DNA from: Blochmannia endosymbiont of Camponotus sp.
GTDB lineage: Bacteria; Pseudomonadota; Gammaproteobacteria; Enterobacterales; Enterobacteriaceae
NCBI RefSeq assembly: GCF_023586085.1
Contig: NZ_CP097757.1
Span: 434,001-498,000 of the forward strand
Direction: 5' to 3'
Length of the DNA stretch: 64,000 nt
In this document: piece by piece, positions 53,941 to 64,000 of the stretch
Numbering within the stretch: position 1 is the stretch's first letter
Layout: every line of letters begins with the position of its first letter
The notes under the pieces: model-generated
What the model was told of the DNA's origin: nothing
The model's database searches: none
The model's input: the letters and a program-made list of their open reading frames with translations, nothing else
Made by a program: the position numbers and the translations under genes

Positions 53941-54957
53941 TTATTTAAATTTATTAAAATCAATAATAGAAAAAATAAAACTATCATGAGTTTTCACATT
54001 TGTAATTCTTAATTCTGAAGAGTTTAAAACTGATCTATTTAATACTACTTGCAACCATACATTATTTTTTTTAATTTGACAAGATTGCAAAATAACACCA
54101 ATATTTTTCCAATGTTGATTATTTAGTTTTAATTCTATCCAATCACCAGCTACAGGAAATTTTTGTTTATTCTTATAATCAATGGTTCCAATTAATCGAT
54201 ATAACTCTTTCTTATTACCTCCACGATACTGAATACGTGCAATAGATTCTTGCCCGAGATAACAACCTTTATTAAAACTAACACCCTGTAACATATCCAT
54301 ATTAACCGCTTGAGGCACAAACAACTCACTGGTTTCTAACTCAATAGTCGGATAACCTGCTTCTATATCTAATAATGCCCATTGACGACTATTGTTAAAT
54401 TGTATATAATACAGCTGTTGTTTACTTAACAAATAATCTAATGTTGATCTTTTATTAATTATTAATAAAAAACGTTCTGTTGGCGCGCTGAAACATAGTA
54501 TAGTAATATCTTTATCATGTACTACCGCATGTTTTTTGGTTGGAATAACCGGAAAAAACATGCTTAAATACTTTCTTGAATTCATCCCAGCAATTCCAAT
54601 AAGTGTTACGTTATAATCAGGAGCAATAGAAACATTAGAAGATACTATATATTTTTTCATTTCTGCAATCTGTTTTTTGCATACGTTTAAGCGTTCAATA
54701 AATGCCATTTCTTTATCTTTAAGATGAAAAACATACATATTGCTAATCATTTTCCCTTTTGGATTACAATACGCTGAAAACCTATATTCGTCTTTATCCA
54801 AATTTTGGATATCACAAGTAAATTGATTATGTAAATACTGTATAACATCACGTCCAGATAATCTTACTAAGATCCATTCTTCTAAAGATATAAATGTTAG
54901 TGGTAAATCTTCTGAAGATACAGGATACTGCCTCGAAAAAAATATATTAGGCAACAT
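53941..54957 (-). CDS. ygfZ: tRNA-modifying/Fe-S assembly protein YgfZ
   Basis: Folate-binding GcvT-like protein needed for some Fe-S enzymes, such as MiaB. It has 338 residues (326 in E. coli). The signature FNKGCYLGQESIARIQYRG holds the conserved K-G-C-Y-x-G-Q-E motif. LSGRDVIQYLHNQFTCDIQN and YCNPKGKMISNMYVF near the N-terminus are also typical. It converges on ubiI with only 26 nt between. Well conserved in the core, diverged at the C-terminus. Confidence 0.95.
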   Translation of the reverse strand: MLPNIFFSRQYPVSSEDLPLTFISLEEWILVRLSGRDVIQYLHNQFTCDIQNLDKDEYRFSAYCNPKGKMISNMYVFHLKDKEMAFIERLNVCKKQIAEMKKYIVSSNVSIAPDYNVTLIGIAGMNSRKYLSMFFPVIPTKKHAVVHDKDITILCFSAPTERFLLIINKRSTLDYLLSKQQLYYIQFNNSRQWALLDIEAGYPTIELETSELFVPQAVNMDMLQGVSFNKGCYLGQESIARIQYRGGNKKELYRLIGTIDYKNKQKFPVAGDWIELKLNNQHWKNIGVILQSCQIKKNNVWLQVVLNRSVLNSSELRITNVKTHDSFIFSIIDFNKFK

Positions 54958-55482
54958 AATATGTCCCCTTATAAATAAAAAATATTAATAAATATTACAT
55001 ATTATAAACTATGTAATCCTATCATATTAAATATTTACATACTTCAAAATAATAAAATTACATTTGTTACAAATATTGATTATTATGATTTATAATTAAT
55101 TTTATAATTAAATAATCTATCAGTTTTTCACTTTATATAACGATTTAAATAATATATATATCAATTACGTTATTAATATATATGATAATAATTGAAAAAT
55201 GATATTTTATTGATTATATATGTAAGTACTAAAAATATTATCGATATATAAAACAAATAAAAAATGTAAAAATAGTCTATACATATTAAGACTGTATAAT
55301 AAATTTTATATAAACTTATAATTAAAGATTAAACTAATCTTATGTAATAAGATATTATGACATGAATATATCTTTATATATATGTATATCAAAATTTCTA
55401 TTTAACTATATTATATTATTTTACATATGTATATGTAGAATAATATAATATAAAACCCATATCCTTTAAGGAACAAAATTTT
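54958..55482. other. Divergent spacer of 0.52 kb, no gene recognised
   Basis: Between ygfZ (minus) and prfB (plus). AT-rich and simple in sequence. AAGGA at 55468-55472 is the prfB ribosome binding site, 10 nt before the ATG. No hidden gene found. Confidence 0.6.
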
Positions 55483-56590
55483 ATGATGGATATAAGACTT
55501 ATTAAACAAAATATTCAACTTATGTTAAATAGAATATTTAAGTTTAAGGATGATTTTTGACTATAATTTCAAAAAAAAACGTTTAAAAATAATTAGCACT
55601 AAATTAAAATCACCTGATGTTTGGAAAAATCCTAAAAAAGCAAAAATTCTCAATCAACAATCTTCTTCTTTAAAAATTTTTGTTAACATTATTGATCAGC
55701 TGTACAAAAACTTAGTGGATTTAAATGATTTACTAGAATTAACGGAAGAATTCGATACCAACTTGATTTCTGAAATTCAGGATCAATTAGTTGCTTCAGA
55801 ACGTACGTTATCTCAATTGGAGATTAATCGTATGTTTATAGGAAAATATGATCATGCTAATTGCTATGTTGATATTCAATCAGGATCTGGAGGTATAGAA
55901 GCACAAGATTGGGCAGGTATGTTATTACGTATGTATTTACGGTGGATGGATCATAAAGGTTTTATAACTGATATCACTGAAGAATCAACAGGAGAGATAA
56001 CCGGAATTAAATCTGCTACTGTTCAAGTTATTGGACCGTATGCATACGGCTGGTTACACACTGAATCTGGTATACACAGACTAGTACGCAAAAGTCCTTT
56101 TGACTCTGCCAGAAAACGTCATACTTCATTTGCTTCAGTATTTATATACCCAGAATTAGATGACAGTATCAATATTCACATTCGTCCAGAAGATCTGCGT
56201 TATGATGTCTATCGAGCGTCTGGAGCAGGAGGTCAACATGTTAATCGTACAGAATCTGCAGTACGCATCACACATATACCAACAAATACTGTTACTCAAT
56301 GTCAAAGTGATCGTTCACAACATAAAAATAAAAATCAAGCAATGAAACAACTAAAAGCTAAATTATATGAACTTGAATTACAAAAGAAAAATCATGAAAA
56401 AAAAATGAGAGAAGATAATAAAGTAAATATTACTTGGGGAAATCAAATACGATCTTATATTTTAGACAATTCTAGAGTTAAAGATTTACGTACTGGTTTT
56501 GAAAAACGTAATATCAAAGCTGTTTTAGATGGAGATTTAGATGATTTTATACAAATTAGCATTAAAAAATATTCTAAGCGAGATTTATAA
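55483..56590 (+). CDS. prfB: Peptide chain release factor 2 (with +1 programmed frameshift)
   Basis: RF2 terminates translation at UGA and UAA. The first 25 codons from ATG 55483 (or 55486) end at an in-frame TGA (55558-55560); a +1 shift on TTT-T continues as [20 protein letters not shown], parallel to E. coli DYDAKKERLEEV. The joined product is 368 residues (365 in E. coli). The SPF codon-recognition motif is in [18 protein letters not shown] and the GGQ hydrolysis motif in [20 protein letters not shown]. The stop overlaps the lysS start (TAATG), as an operon pair. An ATG at 55550 is part of the shift site, not a real start. Confidence 0.96.
55546..55561 (+). promoter_or_regulatory. prfB: RF2 programmed +1 frameshift element
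   Basis: The sequence AAGGATGATTTTTGAC combines an internal Shine-Dalgarno-like AAGGA (55546-55550), a 4-nt spacer, slippery codon TTT (55555-55557) and the stop TGA followed by C. In E. coli the site is CTT-TGA-C preceded by AGGGGG. The slip here would be tRNA-Phe moving from UUU to UUU, which keeps full pairing. It allows RF2 to limit its own synthesis: when RF2 is scarce, UGA is read slowly and shifting rises. Confidence 0.9.
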
Positions 56591-58116
56591 TGCCTAAATA
56601 TCTATATTCAAAAAATCAACTATATCAAAAGCTTAATATTAATGATGAATTAAGTATTCGTCAAAAAAAACTATCACAAATTCGAGAAAAAGGTGTAGCG
56701 TTTCCAAATGATTTTCGTCGTGATTCCACTTCTAATCAATTACACAAAAAATACGAACATACATCTAACGCAGAATTAATACAATTAAACATTGAAGTAA
56801 ATATAGCAGGCCGCATAATAAGTCAACGTATTATGGGAAAAGCATCTTTTATAACCCTACAAGACGTTGATGGTTGCATACAGTTGTACATTACTGCTAA
56901 TTCGTTAGCAATGAATGTATATGAAGAAAATATAAAACAATGGGATCTAGGCGACATACTAGGAGCACGTGGTACATTATTTAGAACACGTACTGGGGAA
57001 CTATCGATACATTGTAAAGAAATTAGATTATTAACTAAATCATTACGTCCATTACCAGACAAATTTCATGGTTTGAATAATCAAGAAACAAAATATCGCC
57101 AAAGATATTTAGATTTAATTATTAATGAAGACACAAGAGAAATATTTAAAATACGTTCTCTAATCATTTACGAAATACGTCAATTTATGAAAAAAAATAA
57201 TTTTATGGAAGTAGAAACACCAATGATGCACACAATTGCGGGGGGAGCTATAGCAAATCCTTTTATCACACATCATAATAAATTAGGAATCGATGTGTAT
57301 CTACGTATTGCCCCAGAATTATATCTAAAAAAACTAGTAATAGGTGGTTTCGAGCGAATATTTGAAATCAATCGTAACTTTCGTAACGAAGGAATATCCT
57401 CATATCATAATCCTGAATTTACAATGATGGAAGTATATATGGCTTATGCCGATTACCGTGATATGATCGTTTTAGTACAAAATTTACTACGCTCAGTAAC
57501 ACAACGAGTACTAGGTAGTAATATAGTTCATTATGGCAATTATGAATTGGACTTTAATAATCCTTTTTCTAAAATGACCGTAAAAGAAGCAATTTATTAT
57601 TATCTACCAGAAACTAGATCCCAAAATGTAGACAATATATACACCGCTATTTCCATTGCAAAATTATTTGGAATTACAATCAATAACTACTGGACATTAA
57701 GTAAAATACACATGGTTATTTTTGAAGAGATAGTAGAAAAAAAAATAATTCAACCAACCTGTGTCACTTCTTATCCAATAGAGATATCTCCATTAGCACG
57801 TCGCAACGATAATAATCCACAACTTGCTGATCGTTTTGAGCTCTTCATTGCCGGAAAAGAAATAGGAAATGGTTTTTCAGAATTAAATGATCCAGAAGAT
57901 CAAAAAGAACGTTTTTTAAAACAAGCAAAAGAAAAAAAAGACATTAAAAATAATAATATTCACATAAATTACGATGAGGATTATTTAATTGCGTTAGAAC
58001 ATGGATTACCTCCTACAGCAGGTATTGGAATAGGCATCGACCGTTTAGTAATGTTATTAACCAATAAACATACTATTCGTGATGTAATTTTGTTTCCTAC
58101 ACTTCGTCCAAAATAA
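56590..58116 (+). CDS. lysS: Lysyl-tRNA synthetase (class II)
   Basis: Charges tRNA-Lys. It has 508 residues (505 in E. coli). The N-terminal OB-fold anticodon domain spans about 65-180 (INVEIAGRI-like [20 protein letters not shown]). Class II motif 1 is [20 protein letters not shown], motif 2 [20 protein letters not shown] and motif 3 [15 protein letters not shown]. It overlaps the prfB stop by one base (TAATG). No irregularities. Confidence 0.98.
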   Translation: MPKYLYSKNQLYQKLNINDELSIRQKKLSQIREKGVAFPNDFRRDSTSNQLHKKYEHTSNAELIQLNIEVNIAGRIISQRIMGKASFITLQDVDGCIQLYITANSLAMNVYEENIKQWDLGDILGARGTLFRTRTGELSIHCKEIRLLTKSLRPLPDKFHGLNNQETKYRQRYLDLIINEDTREIFKIRSLIIYEIRQFMKKNNFMEVETPMMHTIAGGAIANPFITHHNKLGIDVYLRIAPELYLKKLVIGGFERIFEINRNFRNEGISSYHNPEFTMMEVYMAYADYRDMIVLVQNLLRSVTQRVLGSNIVHYGNYELDFNNPFSKMTVKEAIYYYLPETRSQNVDNIYTAISIAKLFGITINNYWTLSKIHMVIFEEIVEKKIIQPTCVTSYPIEISPLARRNDNNPQLADRFELFIAGKEIGNGFSELNDPEDQKERFLKQAKEKKDIKNNNIHINYDEDYLIALEHGLPPTAGIGIGIDRLVMLLTNKHTIRDVILFPTLRPK

Positions 58117-58349
58117 AATATTTATGCTTTCTAGCATACGACTAAAATTAGTATAACACTTACATAATATATTTAGGGTGTAGTATTTGTTAAAATGCCA
58201 AATAACATTAATTAAATTTAAATAATACAGATCTATATTCTAATTACGTTTAACTATATTCAGTGATAAAATTTTTTAAAATGTTTCGATACTAAACCAT
58301 ATCTTAATGAAATTCAGAATATAACATAACACATAATATCTTTACTCAA

Positions 58350-59594
58350 ATGAATATCCTTAACTATAAAAGTTTAATAAAATTGCATCAAAAATATAAA
58401 GGCCCAGTATGGGTATATGATGCATCAGTCATAATCAATCGTATTGCACAATTAAAACAATTTGACATTATACGATTCGCTCAAAAATCCTGTTCTAATA
58501 TTCATATTCTACGATTAATGCACAGTCATGGCATTAAAGTAGACGCTGTTTCTTTAGGAGAGATTGAACGAGCATTATTAGCTGGTTTTCATACAGGAAA
58601 ACAAAGTGACGAAATAGTTTTTACTGCTGATATTTTAGAAGAAGAAACATTATTTAGAGTCTCAGAATTAAACATTACTGTTAATGCAGGATCAATAGAT
58701 ATGTTAGCACAATTAGGAGCATATTCCCCTGGACATAAAATATGGTTGCGTATTAATCCTGGATTTGGACATGGACATAATCAAAAAACTAATACTGGAG
58801 GAGAAAATAGCAAACATGGTATTTGGCATGAAGATATACTAACTGCTCTCTCTTATGTCTATCATTATAATCTGCAGCTAGTTGGACTTCACATGCACAT
58901 TGGTTCTGGAGTACACTATAGCCACTTATCTAAAGTATGTAATGCCATGGCCCAACAAATCTTAAAATATAAAACAGATATACAACTTATTTCTGCTGGA
59001 GGGGGTTTAACAATACCATATCAAGATAATGATACAATATTGGATATAAATAATTATTTTCATTTATGGGATGACACAAGAAAACGCATTAACCAATATT
59101 TAGGTCACACGGTAAAATTAGAAATAGAACCTGGTCGATTTCTTGTTGCTGAGTCAGGCATATTAATTACACAAATTAGAGCAGTAAAAGAAATGGGTCG
59201 TCGTCATTTCATATTAATAGATGCAGGATATAATGACCTAATGCGTCCAGTAATGTACGGTAGCTATCATCGTATTTCATTAATACCAGGAGATAATCGA
59301 AACATTACTTTAGACGCATTACGCGATACCGTTGTTGGAGGTCCATTGTGTGAATCTGGAGACATTTTTACGCAAAATATGAACGGAACAATATTAACAC
59401 GTAAACTACCTTGTTCAGCAAAAGTAGGGGATTATTTAATATTTCACGATACTGGTGCATACGGTGCTTCAATGTCTTCTAACTATAATACTCGTCCATT
59501 ATTACCAGAAGTTCTATTTGAAAATGGACAAATGCGCCAAATTCGTCGAAAGCAAAAATTAGAAGATTTATTAATGTTAGAAACAACAGAATAA
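58350..59594 (+). CDS. lysA: Diaminopimelate decarboxylase
   Basis: PLP enzyme for the last step of lysine synthesis, meso-DAP to L-lysine. It has 414 residues (420 in E. coli). PLP binds K46 in IRFAQKSCSNIHILRLM; GFGHGHNQKTNTGGENSKHG, LVGLHMHIGSG and LEIEPGRFLVAESG line the phosphate and substrate sites; GGPLCESGDIFTQ carries the conserved Cys. Lysine is an essential amino acid for the insect host, so retention of lysA fits a nutritional role. No lysR regulator is seen beside it. Confidence 0.97.
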   Translation: MNILNYKSLIKLHQKYKGPVWVYDASVIINRIAQLKQFDIIRFAQKSCSNIHILRLMHSHGIKVDAVSLGEIERALLAGFHTGKQSDEIVFTADILEEETLFRVSELNITVNAGSIDMLAQLGAYSPGHKIWLRINPGFGHGHNQKTNTGGENSKHGIWHEDILTALSYVYHYNLQLVGLHMHIGSGVHYSHLSKVCNAMAQQILKYKTDIQLISAGGGLTIPYQDNDTILDINNYFHLWDDTRKRINQYLGHTVKLEIEPGRFLVAESGILITQIRAVKEMGRRHFILIDAGYNDLMRPVMYGSYHRISLIPGDNRNITLDALRDTVVGGPLCESGDIFTQNMNGTILTRKLPCSAKVGDYLIFHDTGAYGASMSSNYNTRPLLPEVLFENGQMRQIRRKQKLEDLLMLETTE

Positions 59595-60239
59595 TTTTAC
59601 ATAAAAAGTCTGTTTATTATTAGATAATATTATCATCTAATAATAAATGTAATATCAATACAAGTTGCTAATACACTAATTTTAATTACTTAATCTTTTA
59701 AAGCTCTAATTTAATGAAATTAACATTTCACTGATCTTATTTTTATTTATATTTAAAAATAATTCTTCACTACATATATTTTTAAATATAAATAAAAAGC
59801 TTATAAAATACAGTGTGTGTATTTCATGTTTTTGTGCTTTTTGTTGAAATAACTATGAATCATCGTCATTAATAATGTTTACAAAATGTATAATCCACAT
59901 ATTTTATTAAATTTTTTAATAGTATTCATCATCTAAATAACAAATCTAATTTAATAATAATCAAATTTTAGTCAAATATTTTATGAAAATTACTAATTTA
60001 TTAAGCACATAAAGCTATATTCAAAATTCTTGAATTAAACATAATTACAAGATAGCATATAATATATGTATTTGGTTATATGATAATAATATTAATAGAT
60101 AAACAATAAATGATATACATGATCATCATATGCTTTTAATAATAATTTATGATATCCGTTTTATTTTATATGATGAATCACACATTTTCACAATATTTAC
60201 TAAATTAATACAATATTTCAATAAAACTGAGGAAATCTG
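59595..60239. other. Intergenic region, no gene recognised
   Basis: AT-rich gap between lysA and rppH. The E. coli neighbours in this interval (such as mutH and ygdR) are absent and unreadable. GAGGAA at 60230-60235 is close to the rppH start. Confidence 0.6.
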
Positions 60240-60716
60240 GTGATTGACAGTGATGGTTATCGATTAAATGTCGGCATTGTGCTATGTAATACTCATGAAC
60301 AAGTACTATGGGCTCGAAGATATAAACAACATTATTGCTGGCAATTTCCTCAAGGTGGAATTAACGTCGGAGAAACACCAGAACAAGCAATGTATAGAGA
60401 ACTATTTGAAGAAATCGGATTAAATTATCAAGATGTATGTATCTTATCTTCTACACAATACTGGATACGTTATAAATTACCTAAACAATTAATCCGCTGG
60501 AAAATTAGACCAATTTGTTTTGGACAAAAACAAAAATGGTTTCTATTAAAACTTTTATCTCAGGATACGAGAATCAACATAAAAAATAATAAAGATTATA
60601 CATTTGATAGTTGGAAATGGGTTAGCTTATGGTATCCTATACGTCGCGTTGTGTTTTTTAAAAGAAATGTATACAGAAAAGTAATGCAAGAATTTGTTCA
60701 TGGAATAATATCTTAA
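60240..60716 (+). CDS. rppH: RNA pyrophosphohydrolase
   Basis: Nudix enzyme (NudH) that removes pyrophosphate from mRNA 5' ends and triggers RNase E decay. The start is GTG 60240, giving [17 protein letters not shown] as in E. coli. It has 158 residues (176 in E. coli; the basic C-terminal tail is missing). The Nudix box [20 protein letters not shown] (39-58) followed by IGL is complete. [14 protein letters not shown] [13 protein letters not shown] and [19 protein letters not shown] are conserved. ptsP, which lies between rppH and lgt in E. coli, is absent. Confidence 0.96.
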   Translation: MIDSDGYRLNVGIVLCNTHEQVLWARRYKQHYCWQFPQGGINVGETPEQAMYRELFEEIGLNYQDVCILSSTQYWIRYKLPKQLIRWKIRPICFGQKQKWFLLKLLSQDTRINIKNNKDYTFDSWKWVSLWYPIRRVVFFKRNVYRKVMQEFVHGIIS

Positions 60717-60914
60717 AAATTAAATTATTGTATGTTCTAAACAATAAAATACCATCAAATATATTTAATAAAAAATTAAATGAGCTTTTCATTAAAAACA
60801 CGTGTGAATATAAGTTATAAATTAAATTTTTGTTAATTTTAGACAATCGTAATATTGTGATTAAACACCGACTCTAATAATAAATATATTTCATAACATT
60901 GCACATCATAAAAT

Positions 60915-61772
60915 ATGCAGTATTTTTATTATCACGCATGTAATCCAATAATTTTTACCATCGGACCTATTTCGTTATATTGGTACGGAATAATGTATGG
61001 GTTAGGTTTTATTTATGCTATGTGGTCATTATTATATCGCGCACATCGTTCCAATAATATTTCATGGACTAAAAAAGATATAGAATATTTATTATGTTTG
61101 TGCTTTTTCGGTGTTGTATTAGGCGGACGTATTGGATATGTATTATTTTATCAGTGGTCTTTTTTCACTCAAAATTTACTATGGATTTTTAAGATATGGG
61201 AAGGAGGTATGTCTTTTCATGGTGGTTTAATAGGAGTAATTATATCAATCATGTGGTTTTCTTACAAAAAACATCTAACTTTTTTTCAAGTATCAGACTT
61301 TGTAATTCCAGCCGTGCCATTTGGACTAGGCCTAGGTAGATTAGGAAATTTTATTAATGGAGAGTTATGGGGCCGAATAGCCAACGATATTCCTTGGGCT
61401 ATGTTATTTCCTAATTCTATATACCAAGATTTACTAATACTACCGGATCACCCTACATGGCAATTACTATTTGATAGTTATGGAGCGCTGCCTCGCCACC
61501 CATCTCAATTATATGAAATGTTTTTAGAAGGAATAATCTTGTTTATTATCATAAATAAGTTTATTTGTAAACCACGTCCTGTAGGTAGCGTATCTGGACT
61601 ATTTCTTATTTTTTATGGTTTGTTTCGTATTATAGCAGAGTTTTTTCGTCAACCTGATAGTCATTTAGGATTAATTTACAATATAGCCACTATGGGTCAA
61701 ATTTTATCGTGTCCTATGATCATATCCGGAATAATTATCATCTACATTTCTTATAAAGGCTATCGAACATAA
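60915..61772 (+). CDS. lgt: Prolipoprotein diacylglyceryl transferase
   Basis: Inner-membrane enzyme that moves diacylglycerol from phosphatidylglycerol to the lipobox Cys of prolipoproteins. It has 285 residues (291 in E. coli) and about seven helices. GGMSFHGGLIGVI holds the catalytic His; GLGRLGNFINGELWGR is the Lgt signature with essential Arg and Asn; LPRHPSQLYEMFLEG and RIIAEFFRQPDSHLG are conserved. Its substrates include CyoA here; its lipid donor depends on PgpA (23.7 kb). thyA, which follows lgt in E. coli, is missing. Confidence 0.97.
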   Translation: MQYFYYHACNPIIFTIGPISLYWYGIMYGLGFIYAMWSLLYRAHRSNNISWTKKDIEYLLCLCFFGVVLGGRIGYVLFYQWSFFTQNLLWIFKIWEGGMSFHGGLIGVIISIMWFSYKKHLTFFQVSDFVIPAVPFGLGLGRLGNFINGELWGRIANDIPWAMLFPNSIYQDLLILPDHPTWQLLFDSYGALPRHPSQLYEMFLEGIILFIIINKFICKPRPVGSVSGLFLIFYGLFRIIAEFFRQPDSHLGLIYNIATMGQILSCPMIISGIIIIYISYKGYRT

Positions 61773-61859
61773 TTAAAAATTACAATAAATAAAAATAAAA
61801 ACAATATATTAAGAAATATATCTAAACATATCTTCTTTACCTTAATAATTTATTAAATA

Positions 61860-64000
61860 ATGTTTACTATTTATCATTCTAACCAAGCTAATTTGTTCAA
61901 AAAATTATTAATCAACGTCATGTCGAACAAATTATTATCTAATCCAATGCAATCTGAAATAATATTAACAGAACATAGTATTATAGATCAATGGATACAA
62001 ATAGAACTAGCTAACCACTTTGGCGTCGCATGCAATATCACATTTATGACTTTAACATCTTTTATACAGAAGAACATTGTTAATAACATAATACCTGATG
62101 ACTCCATGGTACATAATTTTTCTCGTTCTGTTATGTATTGGAAATTTATGAAAATATTATCTCAAACACAAATTCAAAAAGATTGTCCTATTATAGAAAA
62201 ATATCTAAAACATGATGTAAATCAACAAAAAATCAGTCAATTTTCTGAACAACTTGTTAACTTATTTGCCCAATATTTAATATATCGTCCAGATTGGTTG
62301 AATAGTTGGCAATCTCATAAAATAATAGATTGTTTAGATAATACACATCAAATTTGGCAATCAAAAATATGGCGTCGTTTCTTGGAAAATACACAATATA
62401 ATCAGAAAGAATCAAACAGTAATATAAATCCTTTACAACAGTGTATCTATTTTCTTAAAAACATAAAAAAAATAAATTGGAATCTACCAAGTAGAATATT
62501 TATCTTTGGAATAACATCCATACCTCCCATATATTGGAAAATTTTGAAATTTTTAAGTTACCATATAGATATTTATTTATGGTTTATAAATTCTTGTTAC
62601 CATAATCCTGATGATATATCTGACCAAAATTCATATGTTGCAAAACAACAAGCAAACCAATTATATAGTAATAATTTATTGCACTCATCTTTATCTGTTT
62701 CTACTCATATTTATAGTCACAATAATCATACTAATAACGTACATCATCCTTTATTAAATTCATGGAACAATACTGCCCGTAATACCTTGCTTCTATTCAC
62801 TCAACTAAAAGATAAAATTGAACTAAAATCATTTATCATTCCTAAAAAAGATTCTGTACTTCACATTGTACAAAAAGATATTTTAGAATTTCATAATTGT
62901 AGAACAAATACACAAACTAACAATAATATTCCAACGTTAAAACCCCGTCAACGATATATCTTAACACCAGAAGATCAATCAATTACTTGTCATATTTGTC
63001 ATAGTATTCAACGAGAAATAGAAGTCTTACATAACAATTTATTGTTAATGATTACAAATGATCCATTATTGACTCCAGGAGATATCATAGTAATGGCTGC
63101 TGATATACATCGTTATACACCAGCGATTCAAACTATATTCAATAACATACAGGGTCGACACTTACCATTTAATATTGCAGATAACCATAAAAAAAATACA
63201 CATCCGATTATATCAAGTTTTCTTAATATACTTAACATACCATCTAGTAGATTTACTTCTGAAGAAATTCTATCATTTTTAAAAGTACCATCTATCGCTT
63301 CTCGGTTTAATATGAATAAAGAAGAAATTGAATTATTAAGCCAATGGATCATTAAATCTGGTATTAGGTGGGGTCTTGATAATTTCACCATGCACAACTT
63401 TAATTTTCCTATTACTAATCAAAATACTTGGAATTTTGGATTAACTCGAATGTTATTAGGTTATGCTATAAAAAATCAAAATAAAATATGGGAGAAAATG
63501 CTTCCATATGATGATACAACAATCGGAGAACACACTAATATTATTGGTCAATTAGGAGAATTTTTAAAAACATTAAAAAAATGGAGAAATCGATTGAATC
63601 ACCCTTACACTCTAAAAAAATGGATACTTTATTTTAAAGAGATAATTGACGATTTTTTTTATTATGATCAGCTATCTTCATCAAGAGATAACAAAACTTT
63701 ACTTTTGTTAAAAGATTGTTGTAGAAATATATTAGAATCAGGCATACAAGCAGAATACACTAAATCTATCAGAATAACAGCTTTACGAGAAAAATTATGT
63801 GATAAATTACATCAAAATAAAATAATACATCGATTTATACCAAATGTAATTAATTTTTGTAATATTACTCCAACTGTCTGTATTCCTTGTAAAGTAGTAT
63901 GTTTTTTAGGCATGAATGATCATTCATTTCCTAGAAATACAATACTTCCAGATTTTAACTTAATAGCTAAAAATCCACGGGAAAATGACAACAACATATA
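61860..64000 (+). CDS. recC: RecBCD exonuclease V gamma chain, 5' part
   Basis: Open from ATG 61860 to the window end, 713 codons without a stop; E. coli RecC has 1122 residues, so about two thirds is visible. RecC scans for Chi and splits the DNA strands in the RecBCD helicase-nuclease. The N-terminus MFTIYHSNQANLFKKLLINV parallels E. coli MLRVYHSNRLDVLEALM. SVMYWKFMKIL, LFAQYLIYRPDWLNSW, RIFIFGITSIPPIYWKIL and KVVCFLGMNDHSFPRN match known blocks. Overall more diverged than metabolic genes, and long Asn/His-rich insertions appear around residues 260-300. Confidence 0.93.
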   Translation, partial: MFTIYHSNQANLFKKLLINVMSNKLLSNPMQSEIILTEHSIIDQWIQIELANHFGVACNITFMTLTSFIQKNIVNNIIPDDSMVHNFSRSVMYWKFMKILSQTQIQKDCPIIEKYLKHDVNQQKISQFSEQLVNLFAQYLIYRPDWLNSWQSHKIIDCLDNTHQIWQSKIWRRFLENTQYNQKESNSNINPLQQCIYFLKNIKKINWNLPSRIFIFGITSIPPIYWKILKFLSYHIDIYLWFINSCYHNPDDISDQNSYVAKQQANQLYSNNLLHSSLSVSTHIYSHNNHTNNVHHPLLNSWNNTARNTLLLFTQLKDKIELKSFIIPKKDSVLHIVQKDILEFHNCRTNTQTNNNIPTLKPRQRYILTPEDQSITCHICHSIQREIEVLHNNLLLMITNDPLLTPGDIIVMAADIHRYTPAIQTIFNNIQGRHLPFNIADNHKKNTHPIISSFLNILNIPSSRFTSEEILSFLKVPSIASRFNMNKEEIELLSQWIIKSGIRWGLDNFTMHNFNFPITNQNTWNFGLTRMLLGYAIKNQNKIWEKMLPYDDTTIGEHTNIIGQLGEFLKTLKKWRNRLNHPYTLKKWILYFKEIIDDFFYYDQLSSSRDNKTLLLLKDCCRNILESGIQAEYTKSIRITALREKLCDKLHQNKIIHRFIPNVINFCNITPTVCIPCKVVCFLGMNDHSFPRNTILPDFNLIAKNPRENDNNI

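Noticed and set aside
55550-56590. prfB starting at ATG 55550
   Set aside because: This ATG overlaps the RF2 frameshift element and lacks its own well-placed binding site. The upstream 25-codon frame with AAGGA and the +1 shift explains the family N-terminus.
63128-63397. Minus-strand 89-codon ORF inside recC
   Set aside because: It lies entirely within the well-supported plus-strand recC frame and resembles no known protein.

Overview
This window looks like a stretch of the chromosome of a reduced-genome, strongly AT-rich endosymbiont of the Enterobacterales. It fits best with 'Candidatus Blochmannia', the carpenter-ant symbiont. Proteins resemble their E. coli counterparts along nearly their full length and keep E. 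coli local gene order, but neighbours are missing and long AT-rich intergenic deserts remain. I see no transposase, integrase, phage gene, CRISPR array, toxin-antitoxin pair or defence system. The genus call is inference from gene content and composition; I cannot name the species.

Layout. 1-7.1 kb: 3' part of the spc operon (rpsN partial, rpsH, rplF, rplR, rpsE, rpmD, rplO, secY, rpmJ) and the alpha operon (rpsM, rpsK, rpsD, rpoA, rplQ). 7.2-10.6 kb: def-fmt (minus), tsaC, aroE. 10.8 kb: a lone 5S rRNA gene. 11.2-14.3 kb: gloB, rnhA, dnaQ, gmhA (E. coli 5-min order). 14.5-15.2 kb: tRNA-Thr(CGU) and a 2-Cys peroxiredoxin. 16.7-38.9 kb: E. coli 9-10 min block with tgt-yajC-secD-secF, ribD-ribH-nusB-pgpA, dxs-ispA, thiI, yajR, cyoABCDE, clpP-clpX. 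39.1-64 kb: E. coli 63-67 min block with yggX, mutY, ruvX-yqgE, metK, speB, pgk, fbaA, rpiA, ygfA, zapA, ubiH, ubiI, ygfZ, prfB-lysS, lysA, rppH, lgt and the 5' two thirds of recC.

Functions. The genes cover translation (ribosomal proteins, formylation and deformylation, LysRS, RF2), protein export (SecY, SecDF-YajC), respiration (cytochrome bo3 oxidase plus ubiquinone hydroxylases), glycolysis and the pentose phosphate pathway, isoprenoid and riboflavin synthesis, proteolysis (ClpXP), DNA maintenance (DnaQ, RNase HI, MutY, RecC) and host-relevant nutrition (AroE, LysA). The most notable points are: (i) two long perfect palindromes of unrelated sequence (arms of 39 and 31 bp) between convergent genes, both at breaks in E. 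coli gene order; (ii) an orphan 5S gene at what looks like a fusion of two ancestral rRNA-operon flanks; (iii) ubiH broken by an 11-A tract; (iv) a full-length ubiI whose FAD motifs have eroded; (v) a retained but variant RF2 programmed frameshift site. I found no convincing undescribed multi-gene system.
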